Shown here piece by piece: positions 27,267 to 34,694 of a stretch of 36,363 nt of DNA. The stretch is taken from the NCBI GenBank assembly GCA_900757695.1, contig CAAEOU010000233.1:1-36363 (forward strand), given 5' to 3'. This DNA comes from an uncultured Oscillospiraceae bacterium. Lineage in GTDB: Bacteria; Bacillota_A; Clostridia; Oscillospirales; Oscillospiraceae. How positions within the stretch are numbered: position 1 is the stretch's first letter; the number at the start of each line of letters is the position of its first letter. The notes below the pieces were generated by a model. It saw only the letters and a program-made list of their open reading frames with translations. It searched no databases and had not been told where the DNA came from. A program made the position numbers and the translations under genes.

Positions 27267-27992
27267 ATGAAGGCTGTGCTGACGGTGCACGCAGACTATC
27301 GCAAGGCACAGATTCCTGCTGATGATATTGCCTATATTACGGTGGAGGATCGTAAAACAAAGATCACACGGGGCTCCGGTGCAGTGCTGCGCACCAATCA
27401 GAGCCTGAAGGATGTCTTTGCGCAGCTGCCGGAGGATACGTTTCTCAATATCAACCGCGGAATCATTGTGTCAAAGAAATTTATCGAATCGGAGAAAAAC
27501 GGCGTGATCACCATGATGGACGGGACACAGTTTCGGCGTCGGGTTCGGTCGGATCGGATGCCCAAGCGGCCCAAACCTGCGCCGCGGCAGGAAAAGCATG
27601 TGGTGTGTCCGGCAGAGGTGCTGGGCCAGTGGCTGGATCCCATGCCCATGCCCATGCTTGTAATGGAGCTGGTGTACGGAGCTGGCGGCGTGGATTTCCG
27701 GATCCGGTATCTCAGCAGGGAAATGGCACGGCTGGAGAGCGTTACCATGGAAGAGGCGCTGGATCAGTCGGTATTGAAGCTGAGCAATGTGGGGAACCCC
27801 AGATGGATGGCAATTTTTGCGGATGTGGCCATTCATGGCGGTTCCCGAGTGATCGAGGATGTGCTGGAGGGCTCAGGCAAGTATATGCAGCTGAGATGTT
27901 ATCAGCCACAGCCGGGCTTCTGCGGCTGTGTGCTGACGGATCTTACCAAGGAAAATAATCTGGTGCAGGAGTTGTTCCGGGCCAGAGCGTGA
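27267..27992 (+). CDS. LytTR DNA-binding protein with C-terminal PAS-like domain
   Basis: A 241-residue protein. Residues about 10-95 resemble a LytTR domain: IPADDIAYITVEDRKTKI, a basic/polar strand region, then DTFLNINRGIIVSKKFIE, the usual LytTR F-x-x-I-x-R-x-x-x-V-N pattern in variant form. A basic Pro-rich linker (99-111) follows. Residues about 118-228 have a PAS-like pattern (FRIRYLSREMARL, W-MAIFADVAIHGG, YMQLRCYQPQPGFCGCVLTDLT), close to PAS domains that end with the D-[IL]-T motif. LytTR is normally C-terminal to a response-regulator receiver. Here it is N-terminal and no receiver is present, so the PAS part probably senses or dimerises. Target genes are unknown; the surface-protein gene downstream is one candidate by position. 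Confidence 0.8.
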   Translation: MKAVLTVHADYRKAQIPADDIAYITVEDRKTKITRGSGAVLRTNQSLKDVFAQLPEDTFLNINRGIIVSKKFIESEKNGVITMMDGTQFRRRVRSDRMPKRPKPAPRQEKHVVCPAEVLGQWLDPMPMPMLVMELVYGAGGVDFRIRYLSREMARLESVTMEEALDQSVLKLSNVGNPRWMAIFADVAIHGGSRVIEDVLEGSGKYMQLRCYQPQPGFCGCVLTDLTKENNLVQELFRARA

Positions 27993-28010
27993 AGGAATAT
28001 CAGGGAAATG

Positions 28011-28042
28011 GGCATGCTGCGTTTGCGGCATGCCTATTTTTT
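28011..28042 (+). terminator. Terminator of the LytTR-PAS gene
   Basis: GGCATGC (28011-28017) and GCATGCC (28028-28034) form a 7-bp stem, followed by TA and six T residues (28037-28042). It lies 18 bases after the stop. Confidence 0.85.
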
Positions 28043-28161
28043 GACCATGAGAAAAATGGAACAGGCTGGATATATTTTGAACGGTAAATTAGACAAATTA
28101 AGGTTTTGAATTTCGTTCGATCCCAAACTAAATTCTGCTTTTCTTCCCACAGAAAATACCG

Positions 28162-28167
28162 TATAAT
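28162..28167 (+). promoter_or_regulatory. -10 box before the surface-protein gene
   Basis: A perfect TATAAT 36 bases before the ATG at 28204, without a good -35 at 16-18 bases. The AT-rich sequence 28065-28160 upstream holds no riboswitch I recognise and could host regulator sites; AAATTA occurs twice 9 bases apart at 28085-28099. Confidence 0.45.
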
Positions 28168-28203
28168 GAAAAAAGAATCCACTGGAAAAAAGGAGGAAGC
28201 AAG

Positions 28204-30114
28204 ATGGGAAAGAAATGGATCAGGCTCCTTTCAATGGCCCTGTGTCTGACGATTCCTTTGGGCTATGCGGCACTGGCGGCGGATATGGCTCCGCCGGATG
28301 GGATGATGGGCCCGCCGCCGGGTGGAGATATGGGGGCAGGCGGCCCGCCGCCCGGGGACAGCGCACCAACCAATGCAGCCATTGTGATTACGAACGGGGC
28401 GGAGGATACAGCGGCGGAATATGAGCCGGGGGCCTATGCCGGTCAGATCAAGGCAGGAGACGGGATGCTTACCATTGACGGGCTGGAGCTTTCCAGTGGG
28501 GACTATACCTTCAATGGTCTGGTGGTATCAGGCTCCGATTCTGTGGTGCGACTGCAAAAAAGCAGCATTGCGTTAGGGGTAGATACGGAGGCCACAGACG
28601 ATGATACCGGCGGTGCGGCAGTGAATCTTGACAATGGTGCGACCCTGTATATTTCAGATTCCGACCTGACGGTGGACGGTGCGGCGCGCTATGTAACGGC
28701 CAACTATAATGACGCAACATTGATCGTGAATCACGCTACGGTGACCTCTACGGGCAGCAACGAGTATACGGCGGGCGTTTCGGAGCCATTTTCCAATGAG
28801 GCGCTGCTGATCTCCGGTACAGCCAGAGCGAATTTCTCTATTGGAGCTACCAAGACCTATTATTATGACTCTGTATGTACCGCTGAGGGCTGGGCGGCGC
28901 TTTCCACGGACTCGGCCACCGGTGACGGGCTGGATTTGTATGCCTATAATACGGAGGGTGTGGCCCAGAACGGGGGATATTCCACCTATGCGGATACCAA
29001 CTGCCGGGTGTGGCTCTATGGAAGCAGACTTACTGCGGCGGAGATCGGCTGCATTATTTCCAAGAGCGGCCAGATCCATGCCTATCACAGCGACAGCGCC
29101 GATGACGAAGTGATGCAGTACCATGAGGGAAGTCCGGTGAGTACCGATACCCGCATCGTGGGCGGGCGCAACGCAGTGATGATCCATGCGCCGGATATGA
29201 TGGGGCAGGGCGTTATGGCGGCGGACTGCGGCACGTTTTATGCGGAGAATACCTTCCTTGGGACAGACGATGATCTGAAATCCACCAAGGATTATCACGA
29301 TTACGGGGAGGCCGTGGGGGCATATATCGAAGCTGTCAGCGGCGATGTATTCCTGATCCGCTCCACCTCGGCAGATATTCAGCTGAAAAATGTGGAGATG
29401 GAGAGCTATAACGGCGTCCTTGTACATACGGTCCTCAATTCGGATTCCATGGGCAATTTCCTTGCCGCCGGAGACGGCGAACAGGTGAAGCCTGTGGCTG
29501 TGACCATGAAAGATATGGAGGTTACCGGAGATATTCTCCATGAGGATTATCAGCGGAGAATGACAGTGGAGCTGGAAAATGCCACGTTGACCGGGAATAT
29601 CGTTTCCGGCACCATGGACAGCTGGAACATCCGGTGGAGTCAGTATGGTGAAGTGAATTGGGTGGTAGACGGCAGCTTCGACGCCGATTACGGCGTTGCG
29701 CTGACAGTGGGCGAGGGTGCCCGGTGGAATGTCACCGGAGAATCCAACCTCAGAAGCCTGACGGTAGAAGCAGGCGGCGAGATCAGTGGGGCAATTACGC
29801 TGGATGGCCAGCCGTTGGAGCCGGAGGCAGGGGAGACCTACACAGGCCAGATCCTGGTGAAGGGGGCGGAACCTCAGGAGACGGAAGCACAGGAAGAGGA
29901 CTCGGCAGAGGCTCCGGCAGAGGTGATGGCGCAGCAGCCGGTGGAAACCCCGGCGGCGCAGGAGCGCACACAGGAGCCGGTGACGGTACCGGAGGAGCCT
30001 GCGGCGGAGCACTCAAGCGGAAGCGGAACCGTAGTCATTGCCGTGGCACTGGGAGTAGTGGCGCTGGCGATCATCTTCGGCGCTGCGGCTGCTGCAAAAA
30101 AGAAAAAGAAGTAG
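28204..30114 (+). CDS. Large secreted, membrane-anchored repeat surface protein
   Basis: A 636-residue protein. Signal peptide at 1-26 (cleavage after ALA is likely), then a Gly/Pro/Met-rich segment (about 28-52, PPDGMMGPPPGGDMG). The centre (about 60-570) is a long series of short beta-strand repeats such as NNATL, LTVDGAAR, LLISGTA, VTMKDMEV, LENATLTGNIVS and LTVEAGGEIS, typical of right-handed parallel beta-helix or adhesin-like proteins. An acidic Pro/Glu linker (about 571-605) leads to a C-terminal hydrophobic helix (609-630) ending in five Lys. So it is held in the membrane by its C-terminus, not by an LPxTG sortase signal. Adhesion or polysaccharide binding is possible but unproved. 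AGGAGG precedes the ATG. Confidence 0.8.
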   Translation: MGKKWIRLLSMALCLTIPLGYAALAADMAPPDGMMGPPPGGDMGAGGPPPGDSAPTNAAIVITNGAEDTAAEYEPGAYAGQIKAGDGMLTIDGLELSSGDYTFNGLVVSGSDSVVRLQKSSIALGVDTEATDDDTGGAAVNLDNGATLYISDSDLTVDGAARYVTANYNDATLIVNHATVTSTGSNEYTAGVSEPFSNEALLISGTARANFSIGATKTYYYDSVCTAEGWAALSTDSATGDGLDLYAYNTEGVAQNGGYSTYADTNCRVWLYGSRLTAAEIGCIISKSGQIHAYHSDSADDEVMQYHEGSPVSTDTRIVGGRNAVMIHAPDMMGQGVMAADCGTFYAENTFLGTDDDLKSTKDYHDYGEAVGAYIEAVSGDVFLIRSTSADIQLKNVEMESYNGVLVHTVLNSDSMGNFLAAGDGEQVKPVAVTMKDMEVTGDILHEDYQRRMTVELENATLTGNIVSGTMDSWNIRWSQYGEVNWVVDGSFDADYGVALTVGEGARWNVTGESNLRSLTVEAGGEISGAITLDGQPLEPEAGETYTGQILVKGAEPQETEAQEEDSAEAPAEVMAQQPVETPAAQERTQEPVTVPEEPAAEHSSGSGTVVIAVALGVVALAIIFGAAAAAKKKKK

Positions 30115-30148
30115 CACAGCATTACTGCATGGCCTGTGATGGATTCGT

Positions 30149-30170
30149 AGGGCATCCGTTTGGGTGCCCT
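30149..30170 (+). terminator. Probable weak terminator after the surface-protein gene
   Basis: AGGGCATCC (30149-30157) pairs with GGGTGCCCT (30162-30170), 9 bp with one G-U and a GTTT loop. The following CCGAAAAATTT is a poor T-tract. Confidence 0.5.
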
Positions 30171-30191
30171 CCGAAAAATTTGGTCAGACCA

Positions 30192-30220
30192 TTGACAAAA
30201 CAGAGCGACATTGCTACAAT
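30192..30220 (+). promoter_or_regulatory. Sigma-A promoter of thrS
   Basis: A perfect TTGACA (30192-30197), a 17-base spacer and TACAAT (30215-30220). It starts the T-box leader near 30227. Confidence 0.88.
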
Positions 30221-30226
30221 ACCCTT

Positions 30227-30453
30227 ACAAGGCAATGACGGAACCAGTACCGCTGTTTCGGATTCCAGAGAGAGGCACAGAGGCTGAAAGTGCTTTATGA
30301 CGGGAGAGCGGGAACACCAGTCCTGAGCTGCTGTGGGGCGTATTTACAAAACACAGACGTATTTCCGCGTTAAGGATCAATGAGTGAAACCATAAGGTGG
30401 AACCGTGCACTGCACCCTTATGAGCCTTCGGGCTTATAAGGGTTTTATTTTTT
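30227..30453 (+). promoter_or_regulatory. T-box riboswitch for threonyl-tRNA
   Basis: The leader contains the T-box core AAGGTGGAACCGTGC with TGGAACC at 30398-30404, followed at once by an intrinsic terminator, the standard arrangement. Uncharged tRNA pairs with the UGGA bulge and prevents termination. The variable base A at 30401 predicts a U discriminator base on the tRNA. A Thr codon, ACC, at 30316-30318 in GGGAACACCAG fits a specifier loop, but I assigned it by eye only. The downstream gene is thrS, as expected. Confidence 0.9.
30414..30453 (+). terminator. T-box terminator hairpin
   Basis: ACCCTTATGAGCC (30414-30426) pairs with GGCTTATAAGGGT (30431-30443) around a TTCG tetraloop, followed by TTTTATTTTTT. 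The 5' arm is competed for by the T-box antiterminator. Confidence 0.92.
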
Positions 30454-30479
30454 GATTTTTCTAAAGGAGATGTTTCCCT

Positions 30480-32243
30480 ATGAAGGTGATTTACAACGAC
30501 GGCCATGTGGGCGAGATCGAAAAGGACCAGGAGCTCCATGTGATCCGCCATACTGCGGCCCATGTGATGGCGCAGGCCATTAAGCGCCTGCACCCTCAGG
30601 CCAAGTTTGCCTATGGCCCCGCCACTGAGCGTGGCTTCTACTACGATGTAGATCTGGGCGAGGAAAAGCTGACGGATGAGGATCTTCAGGCCATTGAGGC
30701 GGAGATGAAGAAGATCTGTAAGGAAAACCTGCCTCTGAAGGCCTATGCGCTGCCCAGAGCCGAGGCCATTGCGCTGATGGAGAGCCGGGGGGAGGACTAC
30801 AAGGTAGAGCATATTGGCGATCTGCCTGAGGATGCCACCATCACATTCTATCAGCAGGGCGAGTATATCGATATGTGTGTTGGCCCCCACCTGACCTACA
30901 CCAAGACCCTGAAGGCTTTTAAGATCACCCAGCAGTCCGGCGCATACTGGAAGAATGACAAGAACAATAAGATGCTGACCCGTATCAACGGCATTGCTTT
31001 CCGGACGCAGGCGGAGCTGGATGAGCATTTGAAGCTCATGGAAGAGGCTGAAAAGCGGGATCACCGCCGTCTTGGCAAGGAAATGGGCCTGTTCATGCTC
31101 TGCGATGAAGGCCCCGGCTTCCCCTTCTTCCTGCCCAAGGGCATGGCCCTGAAAAACGCACTGATCGATTACTGGCGTGAGATTCACACCCGGGACGGCT
31201 ATGTAGAGGTTTCTACCCCTCTGATTATGAACCGCCACCTGTGGGAGACCTCCGGCCACTGGGATCACTATAAGGACAATATGTATTCCACCCAGATCGA
31301 TGGGGAGGATTACTGCATCAAGCCCATGAACTGCCCCGGCGGTGTCATGGTATACCGTTCTCAGCCCCACAGCTATCGGGAGCTGCCTCTGCGGATCGGT
31401 GAGCTGGGCATTGTACACCGGCATGAGCTCCGCGGCGCACTTCACGGTCTGTTCCGTGTCCGCTGCTTTACGCAGGACGATGCGCATATCTTTATGCGCC
31501 CGGATCAGATCGCAGATGAGATCAAGGGCGTTGTCCATCTGATCAATGAGGTATACAGCAAGTTCGGCTTTGACTACTTCATGGAGCTGTCTACCCGCCC
31601 GGAGGATTCCATGGGCTCCGATGAGGACTGGGAGGCAGCAACCAATGGCCTGAAGGATGCACTGGAGAGCCTTGACCTTGACTATATCATCAACGAGGGC
31701 GATGGCGCATTCTACGGCCCCAAGATCGACTTCCATCTGCGGGACAGCCTTGGCCGTACATGGCAGTGCGGCACCATTCAGCTGGACTTCCAGATGCCTC
31801 TGAACTTCCAGCTGGAGTACACCGCAGAGGACGGCAGCAAGCAGCGGCCGATCATGATCCATCGCGTATGCTTTGGCTCCATCGAGCGGTTTATCGGTAT
31901 CCTCACCGAGCACTATGCAGGCAAGTTCCCGGTATGGCTGGCACCCACCCAGGTAAAGGTACTGCCGGTTTCCGAGAAGAGCATGGAATACTCCAAAAAG
32001 GTTTATGACGCCATTCGTATGAGCGGCATCCGCACGGAGCTGGATGAGCGCAATGAGAAGATCGGCTACAAGATCCGTGAAGCCCAGCAGGTGGAGCGGG
32101 TGCCCTATATGCTGGTCATTGGCGCCAAGGAGGTTGAGGCCGGTACGGTTACCGTTCGGAACCGTGACACTGGCGACAGCACCACCATGGGTCTGGATGA
32201 GTTTATTGCAAAGGTGCAGAAGGAGACCAAGGAGCGGGTTTGA
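30480..32243 (+). CDS. thrS: Threonyl-tRNA synthetase lacking the TGS domain
   Basis: A 587-residue class II synthetase that charges tRNA-Thr. The editing domain starts almost at once: H24-x3-H28 (HTAAH) and C133-V-G-P-H137. The catalytic core has zinc ligands C285, H336 and H461, motif 2 around HRHELRGALHGLFRVRCF, and motif 3 around HRVCFGSIERFIGILTEH. The anticodon-binding domain follows (LPVSEKS to the end). These residues sit 49-50 positions earlier than in E. coli ThrS (H73, H77, C182, H186, C334, H385, H511), so the ~50-60-residue TGS domain is missing and everything else is intact. AAAGGAG lies before the ATG. It is under a T-box. Confidence 0.96.
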   Translation: MKVIYNDGHVGEIEKDQELHVIRHTAAHVMAQAIKRLHPQAKFAYGPATERGFYYDVDLGEEKLTDEDLQAIEAEMKKICKENLPLKAYALPRAEAIALMESRGEDYKVEHIGDLPEDATITFYQQGEYIDMCVGPHLTYTKTLKAFKITQQSGAYWKNDKNNKMLTRINGIAFRTQAELDEHLKLMEEAEKRDHRRLGKEMGLFMLCDEGPGFPFFLPKGMALKNALIDYWREIHTRDGYVEVSTPLIMNRHLWETSGHWDHYKDNMYSTQIDGEDYCIKPMNCPGGVMVYRSQPHSYRELPLRIGELGIVHRHELRGALHGLFRVRCFTQDDAHIFMRPDQIADEIKGVVHLINEVYSKFGFDYFMELSTRPEDSMGSDEDWEAATNGLKDALESLDLDYIINEGDGAFYGPKIDFHLRDSLGRTWQCGTIQLDFQMPLNFQLEYTAEDGSKQRPIMIHRVCFGSIERFIGILTEHYAGKFPVWLAPTQVKVLPVSEKSMEYSKKVYDAIRMSGIRTELDERNEKIGYKIREAQQVERVPYMLVIGAKEVEAGTVTVRNRDTGDSTTMGLDEFIAKVQKETKERV

Positions 32244-32268
32244 TCCGCCAATCTTCATAAGATAACGG

Positions 32269-32311
32269 ACACCCCTGTGAAGGCGATTCATGCTTTCACA
32301 GGGGTGTTTTT
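32269..32311 (+). terminator. Terminator of thrS
   Basis: ACACCCCTGTGAA (32269-32281) pairs perfectly with TTCACAGGGGTGT (32295-32307), followed by five T residues (from 32307). Confidence 0.92.
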
Positions 32312-32332
32312 GATAGACAGGGTGGAATATGT

Positions 32333-33100
32333 TTATTCGCTTTGACCGGATACAGCAGGGGCTGAGATAATGGAGCCCATGGTGGGCAGAAGCCAGAGAA
32401 TAAAGCCCAGATAAGCCGTGGCTGTGGCGGCATTGTGATCCATGGCACCATCCAGCACTGCGCTGACGGAAAAGAAGACTGCACACAGGGAGAAGAAAAG
32501 CGTAAGCCGGGGTTTTCCGCTGTCAAAGAGAAAGCCTGTGCCATAGTAAAAGGCCAGAACCACAAAAATCATGGCAAAAAGCAGGACACAGTAATCCAGA
32601 ATGATGGGATCCGTGCTCCAATGCTTAAAGCTCAGAATCAACTGGATCACCAGATAGAGTTCCGGCAGGAGTTCCAGCGGCGGTGCAGTGGGACGGCTGT
32701 GGCTGCGCATATATGCGGCGATCATCAGGCAGATCCCGGCCAGCAGGCCCAGCAAAAGCATAATGGGAGCAGACATGGTGGGACCGGCAGTCAGCGCATC
32801 TACAAAGCGTAGCAGCGCAGAGATAAGAATAAAGCCTGCGCCCAGATAGCCGAGGAGAGCACCGGAGCCGCCGCAATAGAGAACGCTGTGGTCACTGGAC
32901 AGCCCAGAACGGAGCTTTGAGATCACGGCAAAGAGCAAAGCGCAAAGAACCCACCAGCCCGCCATGAGATAGGCGGAAATGTGGCCGGAGTACGGAAGGC
33001 CCTGTGCGTCAATTCCGGCGGTGAGATTCCAGAAGCGGAGAACACAGCCGATGATTGCGGCCAGGAGGAGAATGGTATAGTAGGAAGATTTATGCTTCAT
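32333..33100 (-). CDS. Multi-spanning membrane protein, unknown function
   Basis: A 255-residue protein with about seven hydrophobic helices: near residues 8-25, 45-63, 78-100, 111-130, 146-158, 168-190 and 199-245 (probably two). Short polar loops separate them, and no enzyme motif is visible. I do not recognise the family. It has its own promoter, with an extended -10 at 33139-33147, and lies downstream of a DnaA-box cluster. It converges on thrS without its own strong terminator, although the thrS hairpin could also stop it. Confidence 0.78.
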   Translation of the reverse strand: MKHKSSYYTILLLAAIIGCVLRFWNLTAGIDAQGLPYSGHISAYLMAGWWVLCALLFAVISKLRSGLSSDHSVLYCGGSGALLGYLGAGFILISALLRFVDALTAGPTMSAPIMLLLGLLAGICLMIAAYMRSHSRPTAPPLELLPELYLVIQLILSFKHWSTDPIILDYCVLLFAMIFVVLAFYYGTGFLFDSGKPRLTLFFSLCAVFFSVSAVLDGAMDHNAATATAYLGFILWLLPTMGSIISAPAVSGQSE

Positions 33101-33138
33101 GAGAAGATGGCTCCTTCAAACAACAGCTTATGGAAACC

Positions 33139-33147
33139 ATTATAACA
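33139..33147 (-). promoter_or_regulatory. Extended -10 promoter of the membrane-protein gene
   Basis: The minus strand reads TGTTATAAT (TGn plus TATAAT), with TTCCAA 17 bases upstream as a weak -35 at 33167-33162. DnaA-box-like sequences begin at that -35 and extend upstream. Confidence 0.6.
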
Positions 33148-33166
33148 GCTGCGGCGGGACATTGGA

Positions 33167-33267
33167 AGTGGAAAACTATGTGGAATCGGAGAAAAGTATG
33201 TGGATAACTCTGTGGAAGAAGTGAATAACTCGGGAAAACCGTGTGGAAAACTGCAAAGTTATCCACA
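33167..33267. promoter_or_regulatory. DnaA-box cluster
   Basis: Two exact DnaA boxes, TGTGGATAA (33199-33207, box on the minus strand) and TTATCCACA (33259-33267, plus strand), and four near matches on the minus strand: 33242-33250 (one mismatch), and 33167-33175, 33179-33187 and 33211-33219 (two mismatches each). All lie within about 100 bases of AT-rich intergenic DNA between icd and the membrane-protein gene. Confidence 0.7.
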
Positions 33268-33300
33268 AAATAGCCTCCTGACTGTAAAAATCAGGAGGCT
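33267..33300 (-). terminator. Terminator of icd
   Basis: AGCCTCCTGA (33272-33281) pairs with TCAGGAGGCT (33291-33300) around a 9-base loop. ATTTT follows on the minus strand, which runs into the last DnaA box. Confidence 0.85.
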
Positions 33301-33310
33301 GGGGAAATGA

Positions 33311-34519
33311 TCATCCATAGATTGCGTGGAGCTTTTCGGCGATGGCGTCCAGAAACTCCGAAGAGGATACCTTTTTTGCGGGGCCCTTTTCCCAGAGCTG
33401 GCAGAGGTCACCGGTCATAACGCCGTCCTGAATGACGCCAAGGCTGGCGGCTTTCAGATGATCGGCAAAGGCGGTAAGGGCGGGGAGATTATCCTTTTCG
33501 CCCCGCTTCCGCAGTGCACCGCTCCAAGCAAAGATCGTTGCAATTGGATTGGTGGAGGTTTCCTCACCCTTCAGATATTTGTAATAGTGACGGGTGACGG
33601 TGCCGTGGGCAGCCTCGTACTCATAATTGCCCTCAGGACTTACCAGTACGGAGGTCATCATTGCCAGAGAGCCGAAGGCGGTGGAGACCATGTCGCTCAT
33701 GACGTCACCGTCATAGTTCTTTAGTGCCCAGATAAAGCCCCCCTGAGAGCGAACAACCCGGGCAATGGCATCGTCGATCAGGGTATAGAAGTAGGTAAGA
33801 CCCTTTTCCTCAAACTGTGCTTTATATTCCGTGTCGTAGAGGTGCTGGAAGATATCCCGGAAGGTGCCATCATATTTCTTGGCAATGGTATCCTTGCAGG
33901 AGAACCAGAGATCCTGCCCGGTGGACAGGGCATAGGCAAAGCAGCTCCGGGCAAAGGATTCAATGGAGGTATCCTTGTTGTACTGCCCGGTGAGAACGCC
34001 GCTGCATTCAAAATCATAGATGGTTTCACGGGTCTCTTTGCCGGCAGCATCGGTAAATACCAGCTCGGCTTTCCCCTGCGGCACACGCATTTCTGTGGCC
34101 TTATACACATCCCCGTAGGCGTGACGGGCGATGGTGATGGGGGCCTTCCATGTCTTTACCACCGGGGAGATCCCGTCCACCACAATGGGCGCACGGAAAA
34201 CCGTTCCGTCCAGAATGGCACGAATGGTGCCATTGGGGCTTTTCCACATTTCGTGGAGATTGTATTCGGTCATGCGGGCTTTGTTGGGGGTGATGGTGGC
34301 GCATTTGACGCCAACTCCGTATTTCCGGCAGGCTTCGGCAGCTTCCGTCGTGACGGCATCCCGGGTTTCATCCCGATGGGGCAGGCCGAGGTCGTAATAC
34401 TCGATGTTCAGGTCAACAAAGGGGAGAAGCAGCTTTTCTTTGATCTCTTTCCAGAGAATCCGGGTCATTTCATCGCCGTCCATTTCCACCAGCGGCGTAG
34501 TCATTTTGATTTTATTCAT
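33311..34519 (-). CDS. icd: NADP-dependent isocitrate dehydrogenase, eukaryotic-like type
   Basis: A 402-residue enzyme converting isocitrate to 2-oxoglutarate and CO2. The sequence is of the homodimeric class shared with eukaryotic NADP-IDH, not the E. coli class: VEMDGDEMTRILWKEIKEKL at the start, NGTIRAILDGTVFRAPI with substrate-binding residues, NYDGDVMSD with metal-binding Asp, and HGTVTRHY, the NADP-site motif of eukaryotic enzymes. No citrate synthase or aconitase gene is adjacent. It supplies 2-oxoglutarate for glutamate, the substrate of the GSIII also encoded in the window, though not in the same operon. AGGAGG lies 8 bases before the ATG. Confidence 0.96.
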   Translation of the reverse strand: MNKIKMTTPLVEMDGDEMTRILWKEIKEKLLLPFVDLNIEYYDLGLPHRDETRDAVTTEAAEACRKYGVGVKCATITPNKARMTEYNLHEMWKSPNGTIRAILDGTVFRAPIVVDGISPVVKTWKAPITIARHAYGDVYKATEMRVPQGKAELVFTDAAGKETRETIYDFECSGVLTGQYNKDTSIESFARSCFAYALSTGQDLWFSCKDTIAKKYDGTFRDIFQHLYDTEYKAQFEEKGLTYFYTLIDDAIARVVRSQGGFIWALKNYDGDVMSDMVSTAFGSLAMMTSVLVSPEGNYEYEAAHGTVTRHYYKYLKGEETSTNPIATIFAWSGALRKRGEKDNLPALTAFADHLKAASLGVIQDGVMTGDLCQLWEKGPAKKVSSSEFLDAIAEKLHAIYG

Positions 34520-34565
34520 AGGAAAAACCTCCTGAAATCATGCAGTGCTCTGTTTTGTAAAATCT

Positions 34566-34571
34566 ATTATA
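34566..34571 (-). promoter_or_regulatory. -10 box of icd
   Basis: A perfect TATAAT on the minus strand, 46 bases before the ATG. The -35 position (TGTTTT) is weak. Confidence 0.5.
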
Positions 34572-34651
34572 CTGGATTTTCAGATGGAAAAACAGAGCAG
34601 ATTTGCGCAAAGACATGAAACTTCTGCATGAAATTTGGATGGATCGGGAAT

Positions 34652-34678
34652 AAAAAGGACCACCCCGAAGGGTGGTCC
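34652..34678 (-). terminator. Terminator of the solute-binding protein gene
   Basis: GGACCACCC (34657-34665) and GGGTGGTCC (34670-34678) form a perfect 9-bp stem with a CGAA loop (TTCG on the minus strand), followed by five T residues (34656-34652). Confidence 0.93.
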
Positions 34679-34694
34679 GAATGTTTAGAAGAGA

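Noticed and set aside
28065..28165. LytTR-type direct repeats upstream of the surface-protein gene
   Set aside because: AAATTA occurs twice 9 bases apart, but the sequence and spacing do not match LytTR sites of known regulators.
33167..33310. Chromosomal origin of replication
   Set aside because: DnaA boxes are present, but dnaA, dnaN, recF, gyrB, rpmH and rnpA are not, and no clear AT-rich unwinding element was seen. A cluster for titration or regulation is the safer reading.
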